Notes: a model not told the origin generated them from the sequence alone. 34,693 nucleotides of DNA from Streptomyces hygroscopicus subsp. hygroscopicus (GCF_001553455.1 NZ_BBOX01000304.1:1-34693); one strand, 5' to 3'. Positions 16,163-24,267 are shown, counted from the first letter of the stretch. Made by a program: numbers and translations.

Positions 16163-16819
16163 ATGCCCCACAGCCATTCCTCTGCACAACGCGACAGCTT
16201 GGTTGGTGTACGCCTCGCGCGCGGAGCGTCGCCGTGGCTCCTCCCGACCGTCGCCACCGCGGCGGTCAGCCTTGCCCGGGCCCGCCGCTCCGGACGCTGG
16301 ACGGCGGTCGCCGTGCCCGCCACCGCGCTCGCGGCGGGCATGCTGTGGTTCTTCCGCGACCCCGAGAGAGAGATCACCCAAGGCCGGGTGATCTCTCCGG
16401 CCGACGGTGTGGTGCAGAGCATCATGCCGTGGAAGGACGGGCGCACCCGCGTCGCCATCTTCATGAGCCCGCTCAACGTGCACGTCAACCGCGCCCCGCT
16501 GGCCGGCACGGTGACCTCCGTGGAGCACATCCCCGGTGGCTTCGTTCCCGCCTTCAACAAGGAGAGCGAGAACAACGAGCGGGTCGTCTGGCACTTCGAC
16601 ACCGAACTCGGCGACATCGAGATGGTCCAGATCGCCGGTGCAGTCGCCCGGCGTATCGTGCCCTATGTGCCGCAGGGCACCAAGGTCGAACAGGGTGAGC
16701 GGATCGGTCTCATCCGCTTCGGCTCGCGCGTCGACATCTACCTTCCCGAGGGTGTCGATGTCGCGGTCGAGGTCGGCCAGGCCACCACCGCGGGGGTGAC
16801 TCGCCTTGACCGTGATTGA
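16163..16819 (+). CDS. psd: Phosphatidylserine decarboxylase proenzyme
   Basis: Decarboxylates phosphatidylserine to phosphatidylethanolamine in the membrane. The short (218-residue) actinobacterial/archaeal-type form has a hydrophobic N-terminal segment (about 23-64), then FFRDPER, ISPADGVVQSI and MSPLNVHVNRAPLAG, characteristic of the family. The proenzyme processing site is FGSR with Ser188, which becomes the pyruvoyl group. The C-terminal alpha chain is SRVDIYLPEGVDV onward. GAAGG six nt before ATG 16163 supports the start. The 3' end overlaps pssA by 14 nt, so substrate synthesis and use are coupled. Confidence 0.95.
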   Translation: MPHSHSSAQRDSLVGVRLARGASPWLLPTVATAAVSLARARRSGRWTAVAVPATALAAGMLWFFRDPEREITQGRVISPADGVVQSIMPWKDGRTRVAIFMSPLNVHVNRAPLAGTVTSVEHIPGGFVPAFNKESENNERVVWHFDTELGDIEMVQIAGAVARRIVPYVPQGTKVEQGERIGLIRFGSRVDIYLPEGVDVAVEVGQATTAGVTRLDRD

Positions 16820-17666
16820 TCCCGACACACAGGCCGCCTGGGTTCCGGAAGCCGAGGTGGACTCCGTCGACGAGACGGACGACATGCCGCTGTCGACGCG
16901 CCTGTCGATAGCCGACACGCTGACCCTGGGCAACGCCACCTGTGGCTTCCTGGCGGTCTACTTCACCACCACCGGCGTCCTCATCCCGCACCTCACGGGC
17001 AGCGAGGACGGCGGGATGACCCGGCACAGCGCCGCCTCGGCCGTGATGCTGATGCTGCTCGCCTCCGTCTTCGACCTCTTCGACGGGCTGGTCGCGCGCA
17101 AGCTGCGCAGCTCGGCGATGGGCGCGGAGCTGGACAACCTCTCCGACCTGATCAGCTTCGGACTGGCCCCGGCGTACTTCGTACTGGTGTGGGGCATGGT
17201 CTCCGACGACGCCTATCAGCGGGTCTCGGTGGTGGGCGCGATCGTGGTGCTGCTGGCGGTGGTGCTACGGCTGGCCAGATTCTCCTGCGTCACGCTGCGT
17301 GACGGCGTCTTCCAGGGCATGCCGAGCCCCTTCGGCGCCCTGACGGTCGTCTCGGTGGTCCTGCTGGGCCTGCCATTCGTGCCGACCCTGCTGGCCATTA
17401 TCGGTGTCGCCTGGCTGATGGTGAGCCGGGTGGAGTACCCCAAGCCGCGCGGCCGGCTCGCGGTGGCCATGCTCAGCTGGATCGTGACCAGCATGTTGCT
17501 GCTGGCGGCCTGGGCCTTCGAGGCCCCCGGCGGCGAGCTGCTGCTCCAGTCGGCCTGCGCCCTGCAGGTCGTCATGGGCGCGGTGATCCCCCTCTTCGCC
17601 ACGGCCCGCCGGGTCAACGCCTTCCGCGACAACCGCCGCGAGGCGAGGGCGGCCCAGCTGCCCTAG
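16806..17666 (+). CDS. pssA: CDP-diacylglycerol--serine O-phosphatidyltransferase
   Basis: Integral-membrane enzyme making phosphatidylserine from CDP-diacylglycerol and serine. The 286 residues contain the CDP-alcohol phosphotransferase signature D90-x2-D93-G-x2-A-R-x8-G-x3-D110-x3-D114 (FDLFDGLVARKL, AELDNLSD), whose four aspartates bind metals. About six to eight hydrophobic segments follow (for example VVGAIVVLLAVVL, ALTVVSVVLLGLPF, WIVTSMLLLAAWAF). The start is TTG 16806 inside psd; GTG 16812 is an alternative. Psd downstream chemistry is encoded by the preceding overlapping gene. It is followed by a strong terminator. Confidence 0.95.
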   Translation: MTVIDPDTQAAWVPEAEVDSVDETDDMPLSTRLSIADTLTLGNATCGFLAVYFTTTGVLIPHLTGSEDGGMTRHSAASAVMLMLLASVFDLFDGLVARKLRSSAMGAELDNLSDLISFGLAPAYFVLVWGMVSDDAYQRVSVVGAIVVLLAVVLRLARFSCVTLRDGVFQGMPSPFGALTVVSVVLLGLPFVPTLLAIIGVAWLMVSRVEYPKPRGRLAVAMLSWIVTSMLLLAAWAFEAPGGELLLQSACALQVVMGAVIPLFATARRVNAFRDNRREARAAQLP

Positions 17667-17695
17667 CGGCCGTAAGGCCGCCTGTCCTCGGACGG

Positions 17696-17741
17696 AAACG
17701 CCGTGGGGCCCGAGCTTCCCGCTCGGGCCCCACGGCGTTTT
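17696..17741. terminator. Strong, probably bidirectional terminator after pssA
   Basis: A 20-bp near-perfect stem, AAACGCCGTGGGGCCCGAGC (17696-17715) with its complement at 17721-17740, and a 5-nt loop TTCCC. It is followed by TTTTC on the plus strand and ends in TTTCC on the minus strand. It lies 30 nt after pssA and 17 nt before the end of the minus-strand fragment. Confidence 0.9.
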
Positions 17742-17757
17742 CGGGTTACGGCTGACG

Positions 17758-18075
17758 TCACTGCCCCACGTCGAGGATCCGCACCGGCCGTCCCTTCCAC
17801 TGATCCGCCGCGGCCGTCGCGACCACTGCCCCGGCCGGGCGCTCAGGGGTCGGCTGGGCCACGTACGCGGTGTGGGCAGCCGCCCATCCGACGGCGTCAC
17901 GTGCCACCGCCAAGGCGGCAGGCGAGTCGAGGTCGAGGACGGTGAGGCCGGGCAGGGCGGCGATGTGCTCCGCCGTTCCGGGACGGGCCCGGTCCGCCTC
18001 CACAAGGGCACAGGCCGGAGCGTAGAGGAACCAGCCCGATTCGGCATGAGCACGGTGGATCAGCCGGGAGACCCG
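17758..18075 (-). pseudogene. Truncated PIN-like conserved hypothetical protein
   Basis: In-frame coding-like sequence starts just after a TAA (18076-18078): about 24 residues (RLIHRAHAESGWFLYAPACA), then GTG 18003 and EADRARPGTAEHIAALPGLT, to the stop at 17758. I recall similar actinobacterial proteins of about 130 residues, possibly PIN-domain VapC-like, with an N-terminal strand carrying the first acidic residue. That part is missing here, so either a short 81-residue protein is made from GTG 18003 or the gene is dead. The fold assignment is tentative. Confidence 0.45.
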
Positions 18076-18103
18076 TTACCCGAACGGGAGAGACGCGACC
18101 TCA

Positions 18104-19378
18104 TCAGCCGAGAAAGTCCGCCGCCAAGCGTTCCGCGGTGCGCTCCAGGAGGGGGCCCGCCTCCGCGATGCAGCGGGACGGGTCCGGCTCCAGGTCGGTG
18201 AGGGCGTAGGCGCGGCGGATGCCCGCGCTGCCCAGGGCCGCCGGGGAGAGGGCCAGACGGCCGCAGACCGCGACCACCTCGATACCCCGCGCACGGGCCG
18301 CCGCCGCGACGCCCGCCGGGGCCTTGCCGTGGAGGGTCTGCTCGTCCAGCGAGCCCTCCCCCGTGATCACCAGGTCCACGCCCTCCAGGGCGGTCTCGAA
18401 GCCGAGGACGTCCAGCATCACGTCGATGCCGGGGCGGAAGGCCGCGCCCAGGCCGATCAGCGCGCCGAAGCCGATGCCGCCCGCGGCGCCCGCGCCGGGC
18501 GCGAGGGCGTACTCGGCGGCCGGGGCCCCCACCGCGCGCTCCAGGACGTGTACGTAGTGGACGAGGGCGGCGTCCAGGGCCGCCACGTCGTCCTCGCCCG
18601 CGCCCTTCTGCGGGCCGTAGACCGCCGCCGCGCCCTTGGGGCCGGTCAGCGGATTGTCGACATCGCTGGCCAGGACGGTTTCGGTGGCCGCCAGGCGCGG
18701 GTCGAGGCCGGAGAGATCGGCCGTGGCGAGGTCGCGCAGCGGCCCCCCGCCCGGCGCGACGGGCGTGCCGTCCGCCCGCAGGAAGCGTGCGCCGAGCGCG
18801 CTGAGCATCCCCGCGCCGCCATCCGTCGTGGCGCTGCCGCCGACGCCGAAGACGATCGTGCGGGCGCCCGCGTCGAGCGCCGCGCGCAGCAGCTCCCCGC
18901 TGCCGTACGTGGTCGCGGTGAGCGGCGCGAACACCCCCTCCGGCAGATGGCGCAGCCCGGACGCCTCGGCCATCTCCACCACGGCCGTGGATCCGCGCAG
19001 CGCGTACGCCGCCGTCACCGGTGCGCCCAGCGGCCCGGTGACCCGCACCTCGCGCCGTTCGAACCCGGCCGCGACCGCCGCGTCCACCGTGCCGTCGCCG
19101 CCGTCGGCGACGGGCAGCGCCTCGATGCTCAGCCCCTCGCCGTCACGGGGCGCACCGCGGCGCAGCCCCGCCGTGACGCGCTCGGCGACCTGCACGGCCG
19201 TGAGCGATCCCTTGAACTTGTCCGCGGCGATCAGTACGCGCCGGGGCGGTGTCGCCCGCCCCTCCGCCCACGTCCTGGTCCCTGCCGCGGTATCCGCCGC
19301 GGCCGATACCGCTGCCGCTGACGATGCCGATGCCTTCGAAGCGTCCGTCGTCACCTTGGTAACCCCTCGCATTCGCAC
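18104..19378 (-). CDS. Glycerate kinase
   Basis: Phosphorylates glycerate with ATP, feeding glyoxylate-derived carbon into glycolysis. It belongs to the GarK/GlxK family: RVLIAADKFKGSLTA (from about residue 46), PVADGGDGTVDA, FGVGGSATTDGGAGM, LASDVDNPL, TGEGSLDEQTLHGKAP and VCGRLALSP are family signatures. The family length is about 370-380, so the first 45 residues of the 424 here are an Ala/Ser/Thr-rich addition and the true start may lie further in. GTG 19378 and ATG 19372 are the outer candidates. It is divergent from the ADP-ribosylglycohydrolase gene across 72 bp. A link to glyoxylate from the EMC pathway is possible but only inferred. Confidence 0.93.
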   Translation of the reverse strand: MRMRGVTKVTTDASKASASSAAAVSAAADTAAGTRTWAEGRATPPRRVLIAADKFKGSLTAVQVAERVTAGLRRGAPRDGEGLSIEALPVADGGDGTVDAAVAAGFERREVRVTGPLGAPVTAAYALRGSTAVVEMAEASGLRHLPEGVFAPLTATTYGSGELLRAALDAGARTIVFGVGGSATTDGGAGMLSALGARFLRADGTPVAPGGGPLRDLATADLSGLDPRLAATETVLASDVDNPLTGPKGAAAVYGPQKGAGEDDVAALDAALVHYVHVLERAVGAPAAEYALAPGAGAAGGIGFGALIGLGAAFRPGIDVMLDVLGFETALEGVDLVITGEGSLDEQTLHGKAPAGVAAAARARGIEVVAVCGRLALSPAALGSAGIRRAYALTDLEPDPSRCIAEAGPLLERTAERLAADFLG

Positions 19379-19450
19379 AGGTCGCGCCGGTGTGACCCTA
19401 TCCGGCGCGGGCTCACCGGTACACCCGCATCAGTGGGGTACACGTGCCCC

Positions 19451-20533
19451 ATGGCTCTCAGCGGGAGCGCGCTCGCGGACCGGATCCACGGCGGCTGGCT
19501 CGGCCGGATCGCCGGGAACATGCTCGGCAAACCAGTCGAGAATGGCCCGTACTGGACGCGCGACCGTATCGACCGGTATCTGCGCCGCGCCGACGCCCTG
19601 CCGCTGACCGACTACCTCCCCGCGCCGGAGCCAGCGCCCGACCCGGTGGAGTTCGCACTGCGCCCCGAGTGGCGCGGTTGCGTCCGCGGCCGGATCCACG
19701 GCAGCTGCCGCGACGACGACGTGGACTACTCCCTGCTCGGCCTGCACCTGCTGGAGACCCACGGCTTCGGCTTCACCACCGAGGAGGTCGCCGAGGTGTG
19801 GCTGCTGCGGCTGCCGTACCTGCAGACCTTCACCGCCGAGCGGGCCGCCTACCGCAATCTCACGGCCGGGGTGCGACCACCGCTCAGCGCGACCGTCGAC
19901 AACCCCTACCAGGAGTGGATCGGCGCCCTGATCCGTGCCGACGTCCACGGCTGGGTCAACCCCGGGAAGCCGCACCGGGCCGCCGCGATGGCCCGCCGCG
20001 ACGCCGTCCTCTCCCACACCGGCAACGGGGTGTACGGGGCGATGTGGGCGGCGGCGCTGATCGCCGCCGCGTTCACGGCGGACGGCCCGCGCGCCGCCGT
20101 CGACGACGCCCTGGACCTGATCCCGCCGCGCTGCCGACTGGCCCGTACGGTGCGCCGGGCGGTGTCCCTGCACGACGCGGGGGTCGGCTGGGCGGCCACC
20201 CTCGACCAGCTGGAGCGGGAGACCGCCGGGCTGCCCTGGATCCATGTGGTGCCCAACGCCGCCGTCCTCACCGCCGGGCTGCTCCACGGCGCGGGCGACT
20301 TCACCACGACGATCGCCCTGACGGTGCGCGGCGGCCTGGACACCGACTCCAACGGCGCCACGGCCGGGTCGGTCGCGGGGGTGCTGTGCGGCGCGGCGGC
20401 CATCCCGCCGCAGTGGACCGAACCGCTGGAGGACCGGGTGCGCAGCGCCGTCTTCGGCTTCGACGGCGCCCGCGTCAGCGACCTGGCGGCCCGCACCCAC
20501 CGGCTGGCGGTCCCGGCGGAACGCCGGGGCTGA
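19451..20533 (+). CDS. ADP-ribosylglycohydrolase family protein
   Basis: Predicted Mg-dependent hydrolase removing ADP-ribose from proteins or small molecules (DraG/ARH family), 360 residues. Visible are the N-terminal GGWLGRIAGNMLGKPVE, the metal-binding region CRDDDVDYSLLGLHLL (acidic cluster, about 92-96) and the C-terminal RGGLDTDSNGATAGSVAG (second metal cluster), which together define the family. ATG 19451 is chosen because residues from MALSGS on align with the family start. The only purine-rich site is GGGG 13 nt upstream. A GGTACAC motif occurs twice (19418-19424 and 19437-19443) in the divergent promoter region. The target is unknown. Confidence 0.9.
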   Translation: MALSGSALADRIHGGWLGRIAGNMLGKPVENGPYWTRDRIDRYLRRADALPLTDYLPAPEPAPDPVEFALRPEWRGCVRGRIHGSCRDDDVDYSLLGLHLLETHGFGFTTEEVAEVWLLRLPYLQTFTAERAAYRNLTAGVRPPLSATVDNPYQEWIGALIRADVHGWVNPGKPHRAAAMARRDAVLSHTGNGVYGAMWAAALIAAAFTADGPRAAVDDALDLIPPRCRLARTVRRAVSLHDAGVGWAATLDQLERETAGLPWIHVVPNAAVLTAGLLHGAGDFTTTIALTVRGGLDTDSNGATAGSVAGVLCGAAAIPPQWTEPLEDRVRSAVFGFDGARVSDLAARTHRLAVPAERRG

Positions 20534-20611
20534 TGGGGGCGAGGCATCGGCTGGCGGTCTGGGCGGAACGCCGGGGCTTATCGGGGTGAGGCGTCAGCTG
20601 GCGGTCTGGGC
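20498..20611 (+). repeat. 47-bp tandem repeat spanning the end of the ADP-ribosylglycohydrolase gene
   Basis: Units at 20498-20544, 20545-20591 and a partial one from 20592 share a CGGCTGGCGGTC core and, in the first two, GGCGGAACGCCGGGGCT. The first unit is the last coding part of the preceding gene (HRLAVPAERRG), so the copies downstream are duplicates of that gene's 3' end. Confidence 0.85.
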
Positions 20612-20755
20612 GCGGCCGACCTGCTGGTCGGCCTCTTCGCCGCTAGCCGCCAGGGCGAGTTCGCACCGGCCGACCCCGCGCTCGCCGAGTTGCTCGGCCG
20701 GCCCACGACGCCCCTGGCGGACGTCCTGGAGGAGATGGCCGCGCGGACCGCGTGA
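20612..20755 (+). pseudogene. 3' remnant of an NmrA/NAD(P)H-binding family gene
   Basis: The frame 20615-20755 encodes ADLLVGLFAASRQGEFAPAD followed by PALAELLGRPTTPLADVLEE and a short tail. This resembles what I recall of the C-terminus of NmrA-like NAD(P)H-binding oxidoreductases (GEF-x3-DP-x-L-x2-LLGR-x4-L-x-DVL). No nucleotide-binding N-terminus exists upstream; the sequence joins directly to the 47-bp repeat. This looks like the scar of a deletion. Confidence 0.55.
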
Positions 20756-20935
20756 CGGGGCGGGGGCGGACCATGTGGCGGGGACGGGGGCGGATGGCGG
20801 GGCGGGGGCACGGACCACGTGACGGGACGGGGACGGATGGCGGGGCGGGGAAACGGACCGCGTGACGGGGCGGAGAGGGGGACGGATGGTGGGACGGGGT
20901 GGGGGACGGATGGCGAGCGGAGGTCTGGCGGGCTG
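20742..20935 (+). repeat. G-rich degenerate tandem repeat
   Basis: Degenerate units contain CGGACCRYGTGRCGGG and GGGGACGGATGGCGGGGCGGGG, repeated about four times between the NmrA remnant and the Sir2 gene. The first unit is again the end of the preceding coding remnant (GCGGACCGCGTGACGGGG). The top strand has many G-runs. No gene is seen in 20756-20980. Confidence 0.7.
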
Positions 20936-20996
20936 ACTCCGCCCGTCCGGGCAAACGCGCTGGCCGCCGGCCGAGGGGCCTGCGTACGCTCGCCGC

Positions 20997-21755
20997 ATGA
21001 GCAGCGAGACGACGCACCGGCCGCTGGTGGCAATCCTGAGCGGGGCGGGCATCTCCACGGATTCCGGGATCCCCGACTACCGCGGTCCACAGGGGCTGTG
21101 GCGGCGCGACCCCGAGGCCGAGAAGCTCGTGACCTACGACATCTACATGACCGATCCGGAGATCCGGCGCCGCTCCTGGCAGATGCGGCGCGACAGCGAG
21201 GCGCTGCACGCCCGGCCCAACGGGGCGCATGAGGCCGTCGCCCGGCTGGAGCGCTCGGGGGTGCCGGTGCGGGTGATCACCCAGAACGTGGACGGGCTGC
21301 ATCAGATCGCCGGGATGCCCGCGCGCAAGGTGCTCGAACTGCACGGCACCGCGCGGGCCGTGGAGTGCACCCACTGCCAGGCGCGGTCCGGGATGGCGGA
21401 GGCGCTGGAGCGGGTCGCGGCCGGTGAGGCGGATCCCGCGTGCCGGGAGTGCGGCGGGATCCTGAAGTCGGCCACGGTGATGTTCGGGGAGAACCTCGAC
21501 CCGGAGGTGCTGACCGAGGCGGTCGCGGTGGCGCAGGCCGCGGACATCTTCATCGCGGTCGGCACCAGCCTCCAGGTCCAGCCCGCCGCCTCGCTCGCCG
21601 GTATGGCCGCCGAACACGGCGCCCGGTTGATCATCGTCAACGCCGAGCCGACCCCGTACGACGAGCTCGCGGACGAGGTCGTCCGCGAACCCATCGGCAC
21701 GGCGCTGCCCGCCCTGCTGGACCAGATCGGGGACGGCGCCCGCGCCACCGGGTGA
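20997..21755 (+). CDS. Sir2-family NAD-dependent protein deacylase (sirtuin)
   Basis: Removes acyl groups from lysines using NAD, releasing nicotinamide and O-acyl-ADP-ribose. The 252 residues include GAGIS (16-20), TQNVDGLH (95-102), catalytic His116 in LELHG, a zinc site from Cys124, Cys127, Cys149 and Cys152, and VGTSLQVQPAA. Probably leaderless: TACGCT lies about 6 nt before ATG 20997 and there is no Shine-Dalgarno. Its stop lies in a short hexamer run (GGTGAG twice, then GGTGAA and GGTGAC). It converges on ogt with 34 bp between stops. The nearby ADP-ribosylglycohydrolase is another ADP-ribose enzyme. Confidence 0.95.
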   Translation: MSSETTHRPLVAILSGAGISTDSGIPDYRGPQGLWRRDPEAEKLVTYDIYMTDPEIRRRSWQMRRDSEALHARPNGAHEAVARLERSGVPVRVITQNVDGLHQIAGMPARKVLELHGTARAVECTHCQARSGMAEALERVAAGEADPACRECGGILKSATVMFGENLDPEVLTEAVAVAQAADIFIAVGTSLQVQPAASLAGMAAEHGARLIIVNAEPTPYDELADEVVREPIGTALPALLDQIGDGARATG

Positions 21756-21789
21756 GGGTGAGGGTGAAGGTGACCGGACAGGGTTCAGA

Positions 21790-22293
21790 TCAGAAGAGCC
21801 CGGGGAGTTGGCGGCCGGACTCGAACTCCAGCAGTCGGCGCTTGCGGTCCAGGCCGCCGCCGTAGCCGGTGAGACCGCCTGTCGAGCCCACCACGCGGTG
21901 GCAGGGAACGATGATGCCGATCGGGTTCTTGCCGTTGGCCAGGCCGACGGCGCGGGACGCGGTCGGCTGTCCGATGCGGTCGGCGAGCTGCCCGTACGAG
22001 CATGTCCGGCCGTACGGGATGCGCTGCAGCTCGTCCCAGACGCGGCGCTGGAACGGCGTACCGTCCAGGCGCAACGGCAGGTCGAACGTCGTCAGTTCGC
22101 CCGCGAAGTAGGCCGCGAGCTGGCGGACGGTCTCGGCGAAGGGGGCGTCGTCGGGGTCGCCGGGCGCGCCGAAGGTCTCCTCGGGCGGGCGGTGGCGCTG
22201 CTCGGCCATGTAGAGGCCGGACAGCTCGGCGCCGGTGGCCACGAGGGTGAGCGGGCCGTAGGGGCTGTCGACGACGGTGTGGGTGCGGGTCAC
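21790..22293 (-). CDS. ogt: Methylated-DNA--[protein]-cysteine S-methyltransferase
   Basis: Suicide repair protein that takes O6-alkyl groups from guanine. The 167 residues have the helix-turn-helix and arginine finger SRAVG (Arg114), the active site PCHRVVG with Cys131, and LTGYGGGLDRKRRLLEFE. The start is GTG 22293, matching the family N-terminus (TVVDSPYGPLTLVATG), with GAGGAAA about 11 nt upstream. The reading frame stays open a further 81 codons through a 36-bp repeat array; that extension is Arg/Ser/His/Pro-rich and probably not translated. The Ada/AlkA fusion gene lies upstream on the same strand. Confidence 0.93.
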   Translation of the reverse strand: MTRTHTVVDSPYGPLTLVATGAELSGLYMAEQRHRPPEETFGAPGDPDDAPFAETVRQLAAYFAGELTTFDLPLRLDGTPFQRRVWDELQRIPYGRTCSYGQLADRIGQPTASRAVGLANGKNPIGIIVPCHRVVGSTGGLTGYGGGLDRKRRLLEFESGRQLPGLF

Positions 22294-22322
22294 GGAATTC
22301 CGGTTTCCTCGGCGGGTTCGGT

Positions 22323-22510
22323 CGGTACGGGTGAGGCGGATTGTTCGGGCGATTCTGCGGTACGGGTGGGGCGGACTGCTTCGGGCGATTCCGCGGTACG
22401 GGTGTTGCGAACTACTTCGGGCGATTCCGCGACACGGATGTCGCGAACTGCTTCGGGCGATTCTGCGGCATGGACGTCGCGAACTGCTTCGGGCGGTTCC
22501 CTGGCACGGG
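22323..22510. repeat. 36-bp tandem array upstream of ogt
   Basis: Units start at 22323, 22358, 22394, 22430, 22466 and 22502 (last one partial), with consensus CGGTACGGGTG-TGCGAACTGCTTCGGGCGATTC- of 36 bp (first unit 35). The neighbouring sequence GGCACGGG (22503-22510) pairs with CCCGTGCC (22523-22530) to form a hairpin. Copies are contiguous with no spacers. The rest of 22531-22705 shows nothing I can name. Confidence 0.9.
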
Positions 22511-22705
22511 TGGGGGCTCGCCCCCGTGCCGGTCACTTACGTGTCCGGTGGGCCCCGGTTGCGGTCGGTGTGCTCTGGCGAGAGGCCGCCGCCACGGTGT
22601 GCCCGCGGCCCACGGCGGGCTTCGGCAGAGCTGGTCGGGCGTCCGCATCGGGCGGTGGGGTCGGGCGGGCGGATGGTCGAGCGGCCGGAACCGGCCGTTG
22701 GGTGG

Positions 22706-24181
22706 TCAGGCGGCGGGCAGGCGGTTGATGGCGTGGGCGCCGTCCGTGGCCCACAGGTACTGGACGGCGTACGCGCGCCAGGGGCGCCAGCGCGCCGAGT
22801 GACGGGCGAGGGCGCCGGGCGTGGCGGGCAGTCCCAGCTCGGCGGCGGCGCGCCGCACCCCGAGGTCGGTGGGGAGGAAGGCGTCCGGGTCCCCGAGGGC
22901 GCGCATCGCGATCACCTCGACGGTCCAGGGGCCGAGCCCCGGCAGCGCGCCGAGGCTCGCGCGGGCCTCGTCCCAGTCGCTGCCGACGCCGAGCGCGACC
23001 CGGCCCCCGGCGAGCGCGTCGACCAGCCCGGTGAGGGTGGCACGGCGGGTGCGGGGCATGGCCAGCTTCTCGGGGTCCAGCCCGGCGAGGGCCTGAACGG
23101 TCGGGAAGAGATGGGTCAGACCGCCCGCCGGGTCCTCCACCGGTTCGCCGTGCGCGGCCACCAGGCGGCCGGCGTGGGTGCGGGCCGCCGCCGTGGACAC
23201 CTGTTGGCCGAGCACGGCGCGCACCGCGAACTCGTCCGCGTCCACCGCCCGCGGCACCCGTCGTCCCGGCGCCTTGTCCACCAGCGGGGCCAACTGGGGG
23301 TCCGTACGCAGCAGATCGTCCACGGCGGCCGGGTCGGCGTCCAGGTCCAGCAGCCGTCGGCAGCGGCTGATCGCCCCGGCCAGGTCGCGGAGGTCGGCGA
23401 GGGAGAGCTGACAGGCGATGTGGTCCGGCCGCGGGCTGAGCGTGACCACACCGGGCCCGTACGGCAGCCGCAGCGTCCGCCGGTAAGCGCCGTCGCGCCA
23501 TTCCTCGACCCCGGGGACGGCGGTGGCGGCCAGATGCCCGAAGAGGTTGTCCGGGCACAGCGGCGCCCGGAACGGCAGCCGCAGCGTGAGCGCGCCCGGC
23601 ACGCTGCTCCCCGGTACGCGGCGGGCGCGCTGCCGCAGCTCGGTCGGGGAGAGCGCGAAGACCTCCCGTACGGTCTCGTTGAACGCGCGGACGCTGGCGA
23701 ACCCGGCCGCGAACGCGATGTCCGCCATCGGGAGCGCGCTGGTCTCGATGAGCAGCCGCGCGGTCTGCGCCCGCTGCGCCCTGGCGAGCGCGAGCGGGCC
23801 CGCGCCGAGCTCGGCCAGCAACTGCCGCTCTATCTGCCGGGTGCTGTACCCCAGCCGGGCCGCCAGGCCCGGCACCCCGTCCCGGTCCACCACCCCGTCG
23901 GCGATCAGCCGCATCGCCCGCGCGACGAGATCGGCGCGCTCGTTCCACTGCGGCGACCCGGGGCTGGCGTCCGGACGGCACCGCTTGCAGGCCCGGAACC
24001 CGGCCTGCTGGGCGGCCGCGGCGCTGGGCAGGAACCGCATGTTCTCGGGCCTGGGCCCGACGACCGGACAGCTCGGCCGGCAGTAGATCCCGGTGGTCAC
24101 GACGGCGATGAAGAACCACCCGTCGAAGCGGGCGTCCTTCGCCTGTGCCGCGCGGAGGCACCGGTCGGTGTCGGTGTACAT
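22706..24181 (-). CDS. Ada-AraC-AlkA fusion: methylphosphotriester sensor/activator and 3-methyladenine DNA glycosylase
   Basis: Adaptive-response protein of 491 residues joining three parts. The Ada metal-binding domain has Cys34, Cys38, Cys65 and Cys68, matching E. coli Ada C38/C42/C69/C72; Cys34 is the methyl acceptor from DNA phosphotriesters. An AraC-type DNA-binding domain follows (about 83-180; PMADIAFAAGFASVRAFNET). The rest is AlkA-type glycosylase (about 190-490), with helix-hairpin-helix LPGLGPWTVEVIAMRALGD and the following catalytic Asp in FLPTDLGVRR. ATG 24181 fits the family start YTDTDRCLRA; ATG 24232 (17 residues longer, with GAGGCGGGA upstream) is a real alternative. The organisation with ogt is typical of Streptomyces. 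Confidence 0.93.
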   Translation of the reverse strand: MYTDTDRCLRAAQAKDARFDGWFFIAVVTTGIYCRPSCPVVGPRPENMRFLPSAAAAQQAGFRACKRCRPDASPGSPQWNERADLVARAMRLIADGVVDRDGVPGLAARLGYSTRQIERQLLAELGAGPLALARAQRAQTARLLIETSALPMADIAFAAGFASVRAFNETVREVFALSPTELRQRARRVPGSSVPGALTLRLPFRAPLCPDNLFGHLAATAVPGVEEWRDGAYRRTLRLPYGPGVVTLSPRPDHIACQLSLADLRDLAGAISRCRRLLDLDADPAAVDDLLRTDPQLAPLVDKAPGRRVPRAVDADEFAVRAVLGQQVSTAAARTHAGRLVAAHGEPVEDPAGGLTHLFPTVQALAGLDPEKLAMPRTRRATLTGLVDALAGGRVALGVGSDWDEARASLGALPGLGPWTVEVIAMRALGDPDAFLPTDLGVRRAAAELGLPATPGALARHSARWRPWRAYAVQYLWATDGAHAINRLPAA

Positions 24182-24267
24182 GGGTCCAGCATCCGCCAGC
24201 GGGGCGGGTGCGGGCTCGCAGGAATCCGACATTGACGTCCCGCCTCGTGGGGTGGGGCAGGCTGGGG

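Noticed and set aside
17265..18053. 262-codon minus-strand frame opposite the end of pssA
   Set aside because: It crosses the strong terminator and lies opposite a membrane protein with clear signature motifs.
22323..22510. Possible CRISPR array
   Set aside because: Unit length of 36 bp is suggestive, but copies are directly contiguous without spacers, are degenerate, and no cas genes are present.
22294..22536. 81-codon N-terminal extension of Ogt
   Set aside because: It consists only of low-complexity translated repeats and family members start at the GTG 22293 equivalent. Kept as a finding but not as the annotated start.
22277..24235. Long plus-strand open frame opposite the Ada/AlkA gene
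   Set aside because: The minus strand has clear Ada, AraC and AlkA motifs; the plus frame has none and simply runs through the 36-bp repeats.
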